Positions 1-7,148 of a DNA stretch of 43,074 bases are shown in pieces. Under the pieces are notes generated by a model. The model did not search any database. It saw nothing but the letters and a program-made list of their open reading frames with translations, and had not been told where the DNA came from. The stretch's first letter is position 1; every line of letters starts with the position of its first letter. This DNA comes from an uncultured Granulosicoccaceae bacterium (GTDB lineage: Bacteria > Pseudomonadota > Gammaproteobacteria > CALCKW01): contig CALAMQ010000037.1 of NCBI GenBank assembly GCA_937925815.1, positions 1-43,074 on the forward strand. The letters are read 5' to 3'. Both the position numbers and the translations under genes were made by a program.

Positions 1-211
1 ACCCCGATTTTTCTTTCGGTAATGCATCAAATGATGGCATCAGCCCAATATATTTCTCCCAGCCTGGCCAATCGCTTGTCTTAACACTAAACCCATCTAG
101 TTTTTCAGACTCCCATCTCGCAAGCTCCGCACGCTCCGAATCGGGCATGGCAGCTAGCGCCCCCATCATAGCGCGTATGTACGCATATATTTCAGTCGCT
201 CGATCGTTCAT
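1..211 (-). CDS. Hypothetical protein, N-terminal part (runs off the window)
   Basis: A minus-strand frame opens with ATG at 211-209 and stays open for 70 codons to the window edge, so the C-terminus is missing. The peptide begins MNDRATEIYAYIRAMMGAL and goes on with charged helical sequence (SERAELARWESEKLD), then a Trp-rich stretch near residues 49-53. The amino-acid balance looks like a soluble cytoplasmic protein. I recognise no family. There is no strong Shine-Dalgarno sequence upstream; the leader holds a short perfect hairpin (231-253). The base composition upstream is more AT-rich than in the rest of the window, which could mean a recently acquired gene. Function is unknown. Confidence 0.55.
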   Translation of the reverse strand, partial: MNDRATEIYAYIRAMMGALAAMPDSERAELARWESEKLDGFSVKTSDWPGWEKYIGLMPSFDALPKEKSG

Positions 212-230
212 AATTCAAATTAACAGCCAA

Positions 231-253
231 CATAAACGGAAAAACCGTTTATG
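231..253. repeat. 9-bp perfect hairpin upstream of the edge gene
   Basis: CATAAACGG at 231-239 and CCGTTTATG at 245-253 are exact inverted copies separated by five A. It lies 20 bases before the start codon of the minus-strand edge gene. It could be an operator or a leader hairpin. No T-run follows on either strand, so a simple terminator is less likely. Confidence 0.5.
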
Positions 254-535
254 CAAATTTAGTCAGAATTCCGATATGCCAAAATGCATGCGCACGCAAT
301 CGACATATATCTCATGCTATCAGGGACTTACGCGCAATCGGGATTGCTCCGCGTTTCATAGCGGATTTTCCAACGCTGGTCCGTACGGAGTGATACTCAG
401 AAATGCGCAATAAGCATAACAACAAATGAATGACTCGAAGAGCAATCAGATATTTTAATGCTGCTCACTGATCAATTTGAGCTATCGCGATCGAGAGACG
501 CTGACCTTTCGTGGTGTTGAATCACCTGCCAGCAT

Positions 536-644
536 GAAGACTTTAAATTGAGAGTCAATACCGCCCGCAACGGTATTGACTGCTCACTCTCTATCCATGG
601 CTCAACGCCATGGTTCAATCTTCAGATGAAAGCGGCTTCGCTTT
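536..644. repeat. Nested inverted-repeat structure (three-way fold plus hairpin)
   Basis: An outer stem pairs GAAGA (536-540) and TTGA (548-551) with TCAATCTTC (615-623), leaving a seven-base bulge. It encloses two perfect hairpins: GTCAATACCG (554-563) with CGGTATTGAC (571-580), and CCATGG (595-600) with CCATGG (608-613). Directly after comes AAAGCG (629-634) with CGCTTT (639-644). So many exact stems within about 110 bases suggest a folded RNA or a recombination/repeat element. I cannot name a family; it lacks the RYYYAAC...GTTRRRY ends of an integron attC site. Confidence 0.45.
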
Positions 645-792
645 GCGGGGGGCGTTTGTCTTGCGCGAGTTTGTGTTGATCAATATGTGATTCACGCGCC
701 GAGCACAAAGACATACCCTCTTTGGTCTCATCGAGAAGACGCAACGGCGGGTGCTACGGCATGTGGGTACTAACGGGCAAAGCGTGAAGCGC

Positions 793-1206
793 CTAGGAGG
801 TCTGCTGGGTCAAGCTGAACCAGTTGCCTGAATTGTCCGTGCCCATCGCTTCAATGCCGTAGAACTGTTCGGTGGGTGGCTGCATGAACTCAACGCCTTT
901 GGCGACCAGCTCGTCATACGTTTTTTGGCAGTCTTGGGTCTCAAAGACGCCAACCCCGAACGCGCCGTCCTCAATCAGTCCCCGGATCTTCTCCGCTGCG
1001 TCTTTGCTGAACATGGGGCCTTCTTTGGGTTCGGCCAGTACCAGCTCGAGCGCCGGTGCGGAGGGCACGCGCACTGTGAGCCAGCGAAATCCCCCTTCTA
1101 CGGTGACATCCATTCCCACCTCAAAGCCCATCTTGTTCTGGTAGAAATCGAGCGCTTCGTCTTGATTGAGAACGTATACCGTGACGTGTGCGATGCCTGT
1201 GATCAT
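793..1206 (-). CDS. VOC-family (glyoxalase/bleomycin-resistance fold) protein
   Basis: The 137-residue protein has the paired beta-alpha-beta-beta-beta modules of the vicinal oxygen chelate superfamily: the N-terminal HVTVYVLNQDEALDFYQNKMG pattern (hydrophobic strand, then helix with FY) and a C-terminal strand ending GTDNSGNWFSL. Such proteins bind a metal or small ligand and act as lyases, dioxygenases or drug-binding proteins; the substrate cannot be read from the sequence. Start is ATG at 1206 with AGGAG eight bases upstream. It is the last gene of a minus-strand run that includes an AraC-type regulator and a second VOC gene, so it may belong to a stress or detoxification unit. Family call is firm, function is not. 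Confidence 0.9.
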   Translation of the reverse strand: MITGIAHVTVYVLNQDEALDFYQNKMGFEVGMDVTVEGGFRWLTVRVPSAPALELVLAEPKEGPMFSKDAAEKIRGLIEDGAFGVGVFETQDCQKTYDELVAKGVEFMQPPTEQFYGIEAMGTDNSGNWFSLTQQTS

Positions 1207-1277
1207 GTTTGTGCTCCTGTGGTCGACTGGGCGCTCACTCTATCGAACTGGCGAGGCCGTGATTTCTCCGATCTTGC

Positions 1278-1706
1278 TCAATTGGGTGCTTTGCCCAAAA
1301 AGTGAAAGGCGTAGCACGCGGGAATGGCCTGAACCGGAAACCGAAAATGCTCTGCTGACATTGCCCAGAGCCTGCGCCGGTAGGCCGTTGGCGCCATGCC
1401 CACACGCTTTGAGAACAGCGAGGAGAAACTGCCTAGACTGGTGTAACCCACGCGCTCACAAATGTCAGAGACGCTGGCGCTCTCTGTCACCAGCATGGCT
1501 TTTGCCTGCTCCACCCTGAGCCGGATCAAAAATTCATTGGGTGTCTCGCCGTACACGTCACTGAACAGACGCAAAAAATGACTCGGCGACATGCTCGACT
1601 GCGCCGCCACGCGTGACAAGCTGACCGCTTCAAAACGGTTGTCCGCAATAAACGCCCTGCCAACACTCAGCCTTCTCAAGCGACTGCTCATACCCAAACC
1701 ACTCAC
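1278..1706 (-). CDS. AraC-family transcriptional regulator, DNA-binding domain only
   Basis: The 142-residue protein is almost only an AraC/XylS double helix-turn-helix. The first HTH lies near residues 30-50 (VSLSRVAAQSSMSPSHFLRL), and the second with the family signature near 80-115 (SVSDICERVGYTSLGSFSSL, then FSKRVGMAPTAYRRR). There is no N-terminal ligand domain, unlike most AraC proteins of about 300 residues. The frame opens with GTG at 1706; an in-frame ATG at 1691 is an alternative. It sits 71 bases upstream of the VOC gene on the same strand and 15 bases after a small membrane-protein gene. Short AraC regulators next to glyoxalase-fold genes are a common arrangement, so it probably controls its neighbours. 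Confidence 0.88.
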   Translation of the reverse strand: MSGLGMSSRLRRLSVGRAFIADNRFEAVSLSRVAAQSSMSPSHFLRLFSDVYGETPNEFLIRLRVEQAKAMLVTESASVSDICERVGYTSLGSFSSLFSKRVGMAPTAYRRRLWAMSAEHFRFPVQAIPACYAFHFLGKAPN

Positions 1707-1721
1707 TCTCTGCCATTGCCC

Positions 1722-1976
1722 CTAAGCGGCATCTCTCTCAAACAACACCAAGTACCCGCCACCCCAGGTCCAAAGACCAAGCGTGAGCACCAACACCAAC
1801 AGCTGCATCACCCAGACAAACAAATTGGTCGTGGAATGTGGCTCGATGTGGATTGCGCTCCAACCTTCGCTGTTGCCTTTATCAATGGCCTCTTCAAGGG
1901 CGCGCCTGGGGTTGGTTGTCAATGCGCCAATCAGCCCGCCCATCAGTGAAATTCGTATGATCCTGTTCTTTTTCAC
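1722..1976 (-). CDS. Small membrane protein, conserved-looking, function unknown
   Basis: This 84-residue protein starts KKNRIIRISLMGGLIGAL, has a polar middle, and ends with one strong membrane helix (about residues 52-75, VWVMQLLVLVLTLGLWTW) followed by GGGYLVLFERD. The Gly-rich WTWGGGYLVLFE tail has the look of a conserved motif, but I cannot give it a family name. The gene lies directly upstream of the AraC regulator on the same strand (15-base gap), so they may be co-transcribed. Start ATG at 1976. An opposite-strand frame of similar size is a shadow. Confidence 0.65.
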   Translation of the reverse strand: MKKNRIIRISLMGGLIGALTTNPRRALEEAIDKGNSEGWSAIHIEPHSTTNLFVWVMQLLVLVLTLGLWTWGGGYLVLFERDAA

Positions 1977-2104
1977 GTGCTATTCCGTCAGTTATTCACT
2001 CTAAAACGCGGCAGCACTCTCGCGCTCCACCAATCACTTCAATTGCTCTCAACACAACATCATCAGAACCCAGCGACAACTGGTTCAGCAGACTATTGCG
2101 GCAT

Positions 2105-2476
2105 TCACCGGTGTTGATCAATCAACAGCGTATTGCCGTCGGGGTCGACAACCGAGAAACTGCCCGGGCCTGACTCCCCCTCTATCAAACTGTGCGCTAC
2201 GGTCACGCCCTGAGACTCAAGGTGCTTTTGCAGCTCGCGAACGTCGTCAAAAGACGCCAACGGAGACGCATTTTGATCCCACCCTGGATTGAAGGTCAGC
2301 ATGGTGTGCTCAAACATGCCTTGAAAGAGCCCGATGAGCGCGTCACCGTTCTTCATGATCAGGTAATTGTGTGCCTCATCCCCGCCAAAGGCCGAAAAAC
2401 CAAGCTTTTCGTAGAAGGCTTTAGACGCTTGTAGATCACTTACATTCAAGCTAACTGAAAACGCACCGAGTTTCAT
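2105..2476 (-). CDS. VOC-family protein (glyoxalase-like)
   Basis: The 123-residue protein shows a clear VOC fold: AFSVSLNVSDLQASKAFYEK at the N-terminus (strand, then helix with FYEKLGF), and the C-terminal VVDPDGNTLLIDQH strand with the typical DPDGN turn. This single-domain form dimerises in related proteins. The substrate is unknown; the family contains isomerases, lyases, ring-cleavage dioxygenases and antibiotic-binding proteins. Start ATG at 2476 has only a weak ribosome-binding site. It is the first of four minus-strand genes ending at 793. The two VOC proteins of this run are different subtypes rather than a recent duplication, judged by low similarity outside the fold motifs. Confidence 0.9.
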   Translation of the reverse strand: MKLGAFSVSLNVSDLQASKAFYEKLGFSAFGGDEAHNYLIMKNGDALIGLFQGMFEHTMLTFNPGWDQNASPLASFDDVRELQKHLESQGVTVAHSLIEGESGPGSFSVVDPDGNTLLIDQHR

Positions 2477-2657
2477 AACAACACCCGTTTGTTTTTAAAA
2501 ATAGACAGATCATTGACCGTAGATGCAACCGGCCAGCGTGCGAAGAAAACCGCACCAGCCGCGCATCCGTCCCGGCATCACCTCAGACAACAATACAAAC
2601 GTGACAACGCGCATTGCAAGCAGTCTTTGGCAGTTGACGTGTCTTGTGCTCGCAAAT

Positions 2658-2831
2658 TCACCGAATTTGGTCGTTCATGCCAGCATCCAATCTGCGACTC
2701 AACAGACCCATTTTCTGAGCCACCTGTTTAATTGCCTGATTGATTCTACGCCCAATCTCTTCGCTCTCCAGCAACAAGTGCTCAGCGTCCTCAACAAAGT
2801 GATGCTGGCGCTCATACTGGGTGCCTCCCAC
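2658..2831 (-). CDS. Small helical protein of 57 residues, not previously framed
   Basis: The minus strand is open from GTG at 2831-2829 to TGA at 2660-2658. The peptide is strongly charged and helical (for example RQHHFVEDAEHLLLESEE, then IGRRINQAIKQVAQKMG) and ends LDAGMNDQIR. Hydrophobic residues recur every three to four positions, as in an amphipathic helix or short coiled coil, which random open frames rarely show. The frame continues upstream of the GTG for about 11 codons until a stop, with no ATG, so GTG is the only reasonable start; the Shine-Dalgarno match is poor. It could instead be the C-terminal remnant of a longer gene. Function is unknown. Confidence 0.45.
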   Translation of the reverse strand: MGGTQYERQHHFVEDAEHLLLESEEIGRRINQAIKQVAQKMGLLSRRLDAGMNDQIR

Positions 2832-2970
2832 TGGACACGGGACAACCGCCTCGCCGACATCGCGTTAACGCGGCATCAAACACACTGAGGCAACTGCGTT
2901 CGCGCTCGGTGACACACAGAGGACACAGGTTGCGTCATACTGATCCGGTTTTCGCAATCCCTGCCCGGCC

Positions 2971-3396
2971 ATGCCCACACTGCGAACTGCCACCCTCACC
3001 GACGCCACCGCGATCAACGCGGTCTCGGTTCACTTGGGCTACGCACCTCTGAGCGACACGGCGGCGCGCGCGCAACTCGACGCGCTCATCACATCCAACG
3101 AGCACTCTGTCTTCGTTGCCGAGATCGAAAACACTGTCGTCGGTTGGATACACCTGTTCCGCGCCCACCGATTAGCGTCCCCCGCGTTTCACGAGATCGG
3201 GGGCCTGGTGGTCGACCCGACCCACCGCCGGCAGGGTATCGGCCAGGCGCTGGTGCGCCACGCGTGTGCCACCACACCCGGCACTGTGCGCGTGCGCTGC
3301 CGCGACGACCGCGAGGGCACGCACCGCTTCTACGAATCCCTCGGCTTCACCGCCACCAAGTCGCAACGGGTGTTCGAGCTGCCAGGGGTGTCATAG
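2971..3396 (+). CDS. GNAT-family N-acetyltransferase
   Basis: The 141-residue protein has the GNAT acetyl-CoA fold in standard order: N-terminal strand LRTATLTDATAI, core strands near residues 46-65 (SVFVAEIENTVVGWIHL), strand 4 EIGGLVVDP (75-83) and the acetyl-CoA phosphate loop RRQGIGQA (86-93). It ends with RFYESLGFTATKSQRVFEL, the usual helix-strand close. These enzymes move an acetyl group from acetyl-CoA to an amine of a small molecule or protein. The acceptor here is unknown. Start ATG at 2971. It overlaps by a few bases the end of an opposite-strand hydrolase remnant. Confidence 0.9.
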   Translation: MPTLRTATLTDATAINAVSVHLGYAPLSDTAARAQLDALITSNEHSVFVAEIENTVVGWIHLFRAHRLASPAFHEIGGLVVDPTHRRQGIGQALVRHACATTPGTVRVRCRDDREGTHRFYESLGFTATKSQRVFELPGVS

Positions 3397-3770
3397 CGTC
3401 CGTTCCGCCGCACTTGATTTCACATTTGAGGCGCTAGAGTGCCACCTGCCTTTCCAACCACCTTGCAGACTCGACAACCCGTTGCCGGGTCTTTCGGGGG
3501 CGATGATGCTCACGTGTTCTTTGCTGAACAGCGATTCGAGTTCCACGCCAAACACCCGTGCGCCCGGTGTGCCGTGCATAAAAAGGCCAAGCCCGTCGGA
3601 TCACCGTATTCCCTGAATCCCAGCTGGCGACCGTCACTTACGGTTAAAACACCGTCTTTCACGGGCGCTGACGTCCCCGATGCGTGCATGCGCTGCGGGA
3701 TGGTATCCAGTCTGCGCACCGACCGTCTTTGATCCACCTCACTAGAACTCTGGTAGGTGGCCGGTTTCAA
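3391..3770 (-). pseudogene. Alpha/beta-hydrolase remnant, frameshifted and truncated
   Basis: Two minus-strand frames join into one hydrolase N-terminus. The first frame gives GVLTVSDGRQLGFREYGDP, then TGLAFL; the second continues FMHGTPGARVFGVELE and VSIIAPERPGNGLSS. Together they match the start of alpha/beta hydrolases (strand, oxyanion HGTPG motif, then a D/E-RPG-G-S motif). One extra base in a five-T run near 3580 (read as five A on the plus strand) would restore a single frame. After the ERPGNGLSS motif the similarity stops and there is no nucleophile elbow or catalytic His, so even with the frame repaired only the first third remains. It lies between two unrelated genes. Confidence 0.6.
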
Positions 3771-3908
3771 CTATCGCGGCGCTCGCTCTGTGAAACACCC
3801 TCAGCCTCTGAGGCAAGACTCAGAGCATCGCATGCCGCCTGCTGTTTTGATCGGTGATCTCACGCACTGTTACCCTGCGAGGAGAATTTCCCCACTGAGA
3901 ACAACGCA

Positions 3909-4139
3909 ATGTCTGACCAATGGATCGAGAGTTTACTGACTGATGATGTGCAACAGGGCTATGAGCTTGCGATAAAACTCTCGCGAATGGGCGTGAAGTA
4001 CACCCAGCCCTCAGATGCGGAGAGGCAGAAAATGCGCCCCGAGTACGCAGGGAACGCATCAGACCTCATTGCGTCCTCTCACGTCATCGCGACCAACTTC
4101 CAAACCGTGGCAGCGGCAAACAACTACTGGAAAAAATAG
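3909..4139 (+). CDS. Small hypothetical protein (76 residues)
   Basis: The protein begins MSDQWIESLLTDDVQQG and ends NFQTVAAANNYWKK. It looks like a soluble helical protein with normal composition; no signal peptide, membrane segment or known motif is visible. Start is ATG at 3909; GAGGAG lies about 28 bases upstream, too far to be the ribosome-binding site of this ATG. Upstream, a perfect 15-base inverted repeat (CCTCAG, CCT, CTGAGG at 3799-3813) could be regulatory. A bulged hairpin follows the stop. I do not recognise a family. Confidence 0.55.
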   Translation: MSDQWIESLLTDDVQQGYELAIKLSRMGVKYTQPSDAERQKMRPEYAGNASDLIASSHVIATNFQTVAAANNYWKK

Positions 4140-4150
4140 CGTCTCAGGTG

Positions 4151-4193
4151 TGATGACCCGCGGTTTTTTGGATGTTCTCAGCCGCGGCCATCA
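4151..4193 (+). terminator. Bulged hairpin downstream of the 76-residue gene
   Basis: TGATG (4151-4155) pairs with CATCA (4189-4193), and CCGCGG (4158-4163) with CCGCGG (4182-4187), around an 18-base loop containing six T. It begins 11 bases after the stop codon. No T-run follows the stem, so it is not a canonical intrinsic terminator; it may mark the transcript end or be a Rho-related structure. Confidence 0.3.
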
Positions 4194-4330
4194 TTCCGCG
4201 AACACACAATCAAGTTGCCAACCGATTCACCTGCCCACAAATCCCGCAACCGTACCGCTCCTTGCTCCGCTGACACATCGCCCTCTCGCCAACAGACGCG
4301 CTAAGTCGTGGTCCGCCACAAACCGCATTG

Positions 4331-4669
4331 CTACGGCTTGCCCCGCCATATTCTGTCTTTTGTCATGCCAACCTCAATGGCATTGACACTCACGGCTGGC
4401 GGTTCCCGTAAGTGGGGCATGAATTGACCCATCGCTTTCTGAAATTCAGCCGATTGACTGAACGCTGCGTAAGATTCAGCGCATCGCCAGTACGCCAGTA
4501 CCGTCACGGCGTTTGACTCGGCATCCACGGTAAAGACCGCTTCCAGCCAATCCGGTTCATCCTTCACAAGCGGCGGGTTAGTCTTCTCAAACAGCTCAAC
4601 GACACACTCAAGCTGACCCTTTTTCACTCGGGCTTTAGTCACGACAACACACGCTGCTTGATCATTCAT
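4331..4669 (-). CDS. ABM-like (antibiotic biosynthesis monooxygenase fold) protein
   Basis: The 112-residue protein has the ferredoxin-like dimeric alpha/beta-barrel pattern of ABM proteins: strand CVVVTKARVKKGQLECVVEL with helix, DWLEAVFTVDAESNAVTVLA with YWRCAESYAAFSQS, then AFSQSAEFQKAMGQFMP and a final strand. The phrase about a neighbour strand followed by W and a helix starting SYAAF is typical. Members range from quinol monooxygenases to heme-degrading enzymes and many of unknown role; no heme-binding His/Asn set can be assigned here. Start ATG at 4669. It stands alone between a plus-strand small gene and an acyltransferase. The family is likely, the activity unknown. Confidence 0.72.
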   Translation of the reverse strand: MNDQAACVVVTKARVKKGQLECVVELFEKTNPPLVKDEPDWLEAVFTVDAESNAVTVLAYWRCAESYAAFSQSAEFQKAMGQFMPHLREPPAVSVNAIEVGMTKDRIWRGKP

Positions 4670-4801
4670 AAGACAGTGATTCCGTTACGGCTGTCTGTTG
4701 CACTCAGCAACCCTGCAGGAGGCGCCTGGAACTGTACACGTGCGGCACAACTCTCAACCCAAACCCGCACACACTGACCCACCTGCATCCAAAGCCTGCA
4801 G

Positions 4802-5887
4802 TTAGGTCACAGCTGGCGCCGGTACCGCCCTAACAGGGCGTTCACGCCCAATCAGCTTTGCCTTTAACGCCAAACACGGCTTTTCAACCACAAGCCACGA
4901 AAAGCAAGCCAATAACAGGCTGACACTCAATGCCACGGCAACCCCGATCCACCCGGACAACAGCGCCGTGTGCAGCAGAAAGTTGATAACCACCATGTGG
5001 TAGATGTAGAGCCCGTAGGAGAGGTCAACACCCATTGCAAGCTTGTTCAGTTGACCTGGCTTGGTATAAGCAAATGACAGCAGCAACACCGCGAGGCCTG
5101 GTATCAGCACGGGGTTGATGTCGTTGCCAGAGTAATCAACGCCGGCATATGACGCCGCCAAGATGGTCAGCAGATACGCCGCCAGAATCACCGTAAACCG
5201 CCCCGCCACAAGGCGACGCATTACAACAAAATTCTGATTCAAGAAAATGCCAATCAGAAAAAAGTAGAAAGACGGCGCAAGCGTTGCCCCAAACAAGCGC
5301 AGGTAAGTGTGTGGAACTCCCACGTCCACCAACAAGTGGTTAGCGGCGTAAGCAATGAACGCAAAGGCGGCAATCGCAATGACAAGAAGAACATTGCTGT
5401 TGACAATACGGTTAAAAAACACAAACAAGAGTGGCAATGCAATGTAGAACTGCAATTCGATCGGAATGGTCCAAAGACTGCCGTTCAGGACACCCACACC
5501 GTAGCCCCTGAGAAAATCGGGGTTGTAATACTGGAGCATGGATGACTGCGCCAGAATCCAAGTGAAAAAATCTGCGAAAGAGGTGTCATACGAATACACC
5601 AGTGCCGACGAAAACACTGAGAAAAAAAGACAGACCCACAAGGCTGGGAAAATGCGAAGCACCCGCCCGACCGCGTACTGACTGACACTGTGGCTTCGCT
5701 GCCAAGACGCGGATATCAAAAATCCGCTTGTGATGAAAAATATCGGCACCCCTGGAAACACGTTGATCAGCTTGCCAAGCGCCGTGGTCTGGGCCACGCC
5801 AAAGTGTTCTATTGCGTGTAAAAACGCCACCTGACCGGCTGCCAGAAGCCGTATCAGGTCAAAGTTGTTCTTGCTGAAATCACTCAA
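4802..5887 (-). CDS. Acyltransferase family 3 (OafA/YrhL-like) membrane protein
   Basis: The 361-residue protein has about ten membrane helices and the hallmarks of family 3 acyltransferases: NNFDLIRLLAAGQVAFLHA with the putative catalytic His24, FFITSGFLIS at 50-59, and RVLRIFPALW at 75-84. A Tyr-rich VDLSYGLYIYHM motif near the C-terminus is also typical. Such proteins sit in the inner membrane and O-acetylate or acylate periplasmic or surface glycans such as O-antigen or exopolysaccharide. There is no fused SGNH domain. The start is TTG at 5887, with GGGA about nine bases upstream; no ATG lies nearby. No glycan biosynthesis gene is adjacent, so the acceptor cannot be inferred. Confidence 0.93.
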   Translation of the reverse strand: MSDFSKNNFDLIRLLAAGQVAFLHAIEHFGVAQTTALGKLINVFPGVPIFFITSGFLISASWQRSHSVSQYAVGRVLRIFPALWVCLFFSVFSSALVYSYDTSFADFFTWILAQSSMLQYYNPDFLRGYGVGVLNGSLWTIPIELQFYIALPLLFVFFNRIVNSNVLLVIAIAAFAFIAYAANHLLVDVGVPHTYLRLFGATLAPSFYFFLIGIFLNQNFVVMRRLVAGRFTVILAAYLLTILAASYAGVDYSGNDINPVLIPGLAVLLLSFAYTKPGQLNKLAMGVDLSYGLYIYHMVVINFLLHTALLSGWIGVAVALSVSLLLACFSWLVVEKPCLALKAKLIGRERPVRAVPAPAVT

Positions 5888-5983
5888 CGTTACTATTCCC
5901 GGGCCAACACGCTGTCAATCAAGGGGTACAAGCAACAACAATTCCCACAGACTGGTTGACCAAAAAGAATTAGACACACTTAA

Positions 5984-6306
5984 TCAAAGGCACACGAATA
6001 ATCTGGCAAAAAACCGGTGAATCCTTTCCAAATGGAAAATACACGGACAGAAAAAAAGTAGACGACACAACGCAGGCACGCTGGCCTGAATACTTTCCAC
6101 ACTGCCAGTAGCTGACCAATGTTTCACCACAACCAATTTATCTGGAAGTGTTTGAGTCCCTGCCCCAAAAGGCATAACGTGCTCAGTGCGGGGCACATAA
6201 ATTTGGACAGGCACCGGCGGCGTGGTCACATTGTCCAACCAAAAAGAGCCGCATTACCTTGGTGACAATTGGCGCACACATAAAGGCAGGTTTGTGCGGC
6301 GACCAT
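5984..6306 (-). pseudogene. Decayed c-type cytochrome fragment
   Basis: On the minus strand, a frame starting with ATG at 6306 reads AAQTCLYVCANCHQGNAALF and contains a CxxCH heme-binding motif (CANCH). It then shifts frame into LDNVTTPPVPVQIYVPRTEH, followed by VMPFGAGTQTLPDKLVVVKHW. The second part has a Met-Pro ligand candidate and the closing Trp helix of small cytochrome c domains, similar in layout to the C-terminal domain of PuuD-type proteins. Adding one T to a five-T run at 6241-6245 (A on the plus strand) joins both parts in one frame. No signal peptide or longer domain remains, and the C-terminal end is odd (Cys- and Phe-rich). I read it as a degraded or mis-sequenced cytochrome. 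Confidence 0.4.
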
Positions 6307-6643
6307 TCCGCACAACCGTAAAAATCAGTTTATTGTCTCTTGATTTATCAGCACTCACACGGCAAACATCACCACTGAGCACGACACCGAATTAGCACCT
6401 TGTACCCAGCGTGCCGGCAATGCCGCGACGGACCCGCTGCGGCCGTTGTCTTTGCTGGCAGAGGCCACACAATTGTGCAGCTGTCAGGCTTGATCACCGT
6501 CCCCTGCCGCGCGACCTGCCGTTGGGACACCGAGCGACCCGTATGGATGGATCCAAGCCGACATGTCAGGTTGTTTGACGCTTGCCGTAGGCCGCGCGTC
6601 AGCGTAGCCTTTTGCACGTGATTTCCTTAGGCTTTTTATCAAC
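6307..6643. other. Intergenic stretch with no gene seen
   Basis: Both strands carry only short open frames of unlikely composition between the cytochrome remnant and the DsrE-like gene. A region rich in A/T near 6310-6350 could hold a promoter for the downstream gene, but I can point to no convincing -35/-10 pair. Confidence 0.5.
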
Positions 6644-7141
6644 ATGCCAGCGCGCACTATGATCCACCGTCGTCGTTTTCTCGCCCTGAGCCTAGCCTCC
6701 CTCGCCTCTGGAGCAGTGTTTGCTGACCAACGCTCAGCCGCTGCAGCCGTCGAGCGGTTATTGGCGTCGGACACACCACCTGACGGCGTAATATTTGACG
6801 TGGTGTCCCGCGATCCAAAATACCTCGACACAGCGCTTGCCCGCGTCAACGAGTGGCAGCGCAAGTTGCATGCGCGGTTTCCAGATCTGGATATTGCTGT
6901 GGTCAGCCACGGTGACGAACAGCTCGCGCTCACTACCGTCAGGCAGCCACTGGAGTTCAAAGCCAACTCCCTGGCCGAGGAGCTGCTCGGCGACGATGTC
7001 GCGCTGCACGTGTGTGGCCTGCATGCGGCCTCGCGCGGTGTGTCGCCGGAGGAATACCCGGACCACATCGACGTCGCGCCAAGTGGCCCGGCCAAGATTG
7101 CCGAGTACGTGGACCGCGGGTACATCTTGATCGTGCTCTGA
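6644..7141 (+). CDS. Secreted DsrE-family-like protein
   Basis: The 165-residue protein starts with an export signal: positively charged HRRRF (8-12), hydrophobic LALSLASLASGAV and a likely cleavage site after AVFA near residue 27. The mature part has the Rossmann-like DsrE/TusD layout: GVIFDVVSRDP, DIAVVSHGDEQLAL (84-96), LHVCGLHAASRGVSPEEYP with Cys124 at the position of the conserved DsrE cysteine, and a final GYILIVL strand. Cytoplasmic DsrE/TusD proteins carry sulfur as a persulfide; exported members of the family are common but poorly understood. Start ATG at 6644; ATG at 6659 is an alternative. The stop lies seven bases before the lhr start, so both are probably one transcript. Confidence 0.75.
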   Translation: MPARTMIHRRRFLALSLASLASGAVFADQRSAAAAVERLLASDTPPDGVIFDVVSRDPKYLDTALARVNEWQRKLHARFPDLDIAVVSHGDEQLALTTVRQPLEFKANSLAEELLGDDVALHVCGLHAASRGVSPEEYPDHIDVAPSGPAKIAEYVDRGYILIVL

Positions 7142-7148
7142 CCCGCGC

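Larger units (their letters stand above)
212..792. other. Non-coding stretch rich in inverted repeats
   Basis: No convincing coding frame exists here; the open frame on the plus strand at 147-413 has atypical composition and runs antisense through the edge gene. The stretch is more AT-rich than its surroundings up to about 560. From 536 to 644 it contains a nested set of inverted repeats, listed separately. No tRNA or recognised ncRNA was seen. Confidence 0.6.

Noticed and set aside
147-413. 88-residue plus-strand open frame
   Set aside because: It runs antisense through the better-supported edge gene, has unusual composition and no ribosome-binding site.
212-792. Integron cassette with attC site at the left edge
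   Set aside because: The hairpins are suggestive, but paired RYYYAAC and GTTRRRY ends at the right spacing are absent and no integrase gene is in the window.
2523-2888. 121-residue plus-strand open frame
   Set aside because: Composition is poor and it is antisense to the more protein-like 57-residue minus-strand frame.
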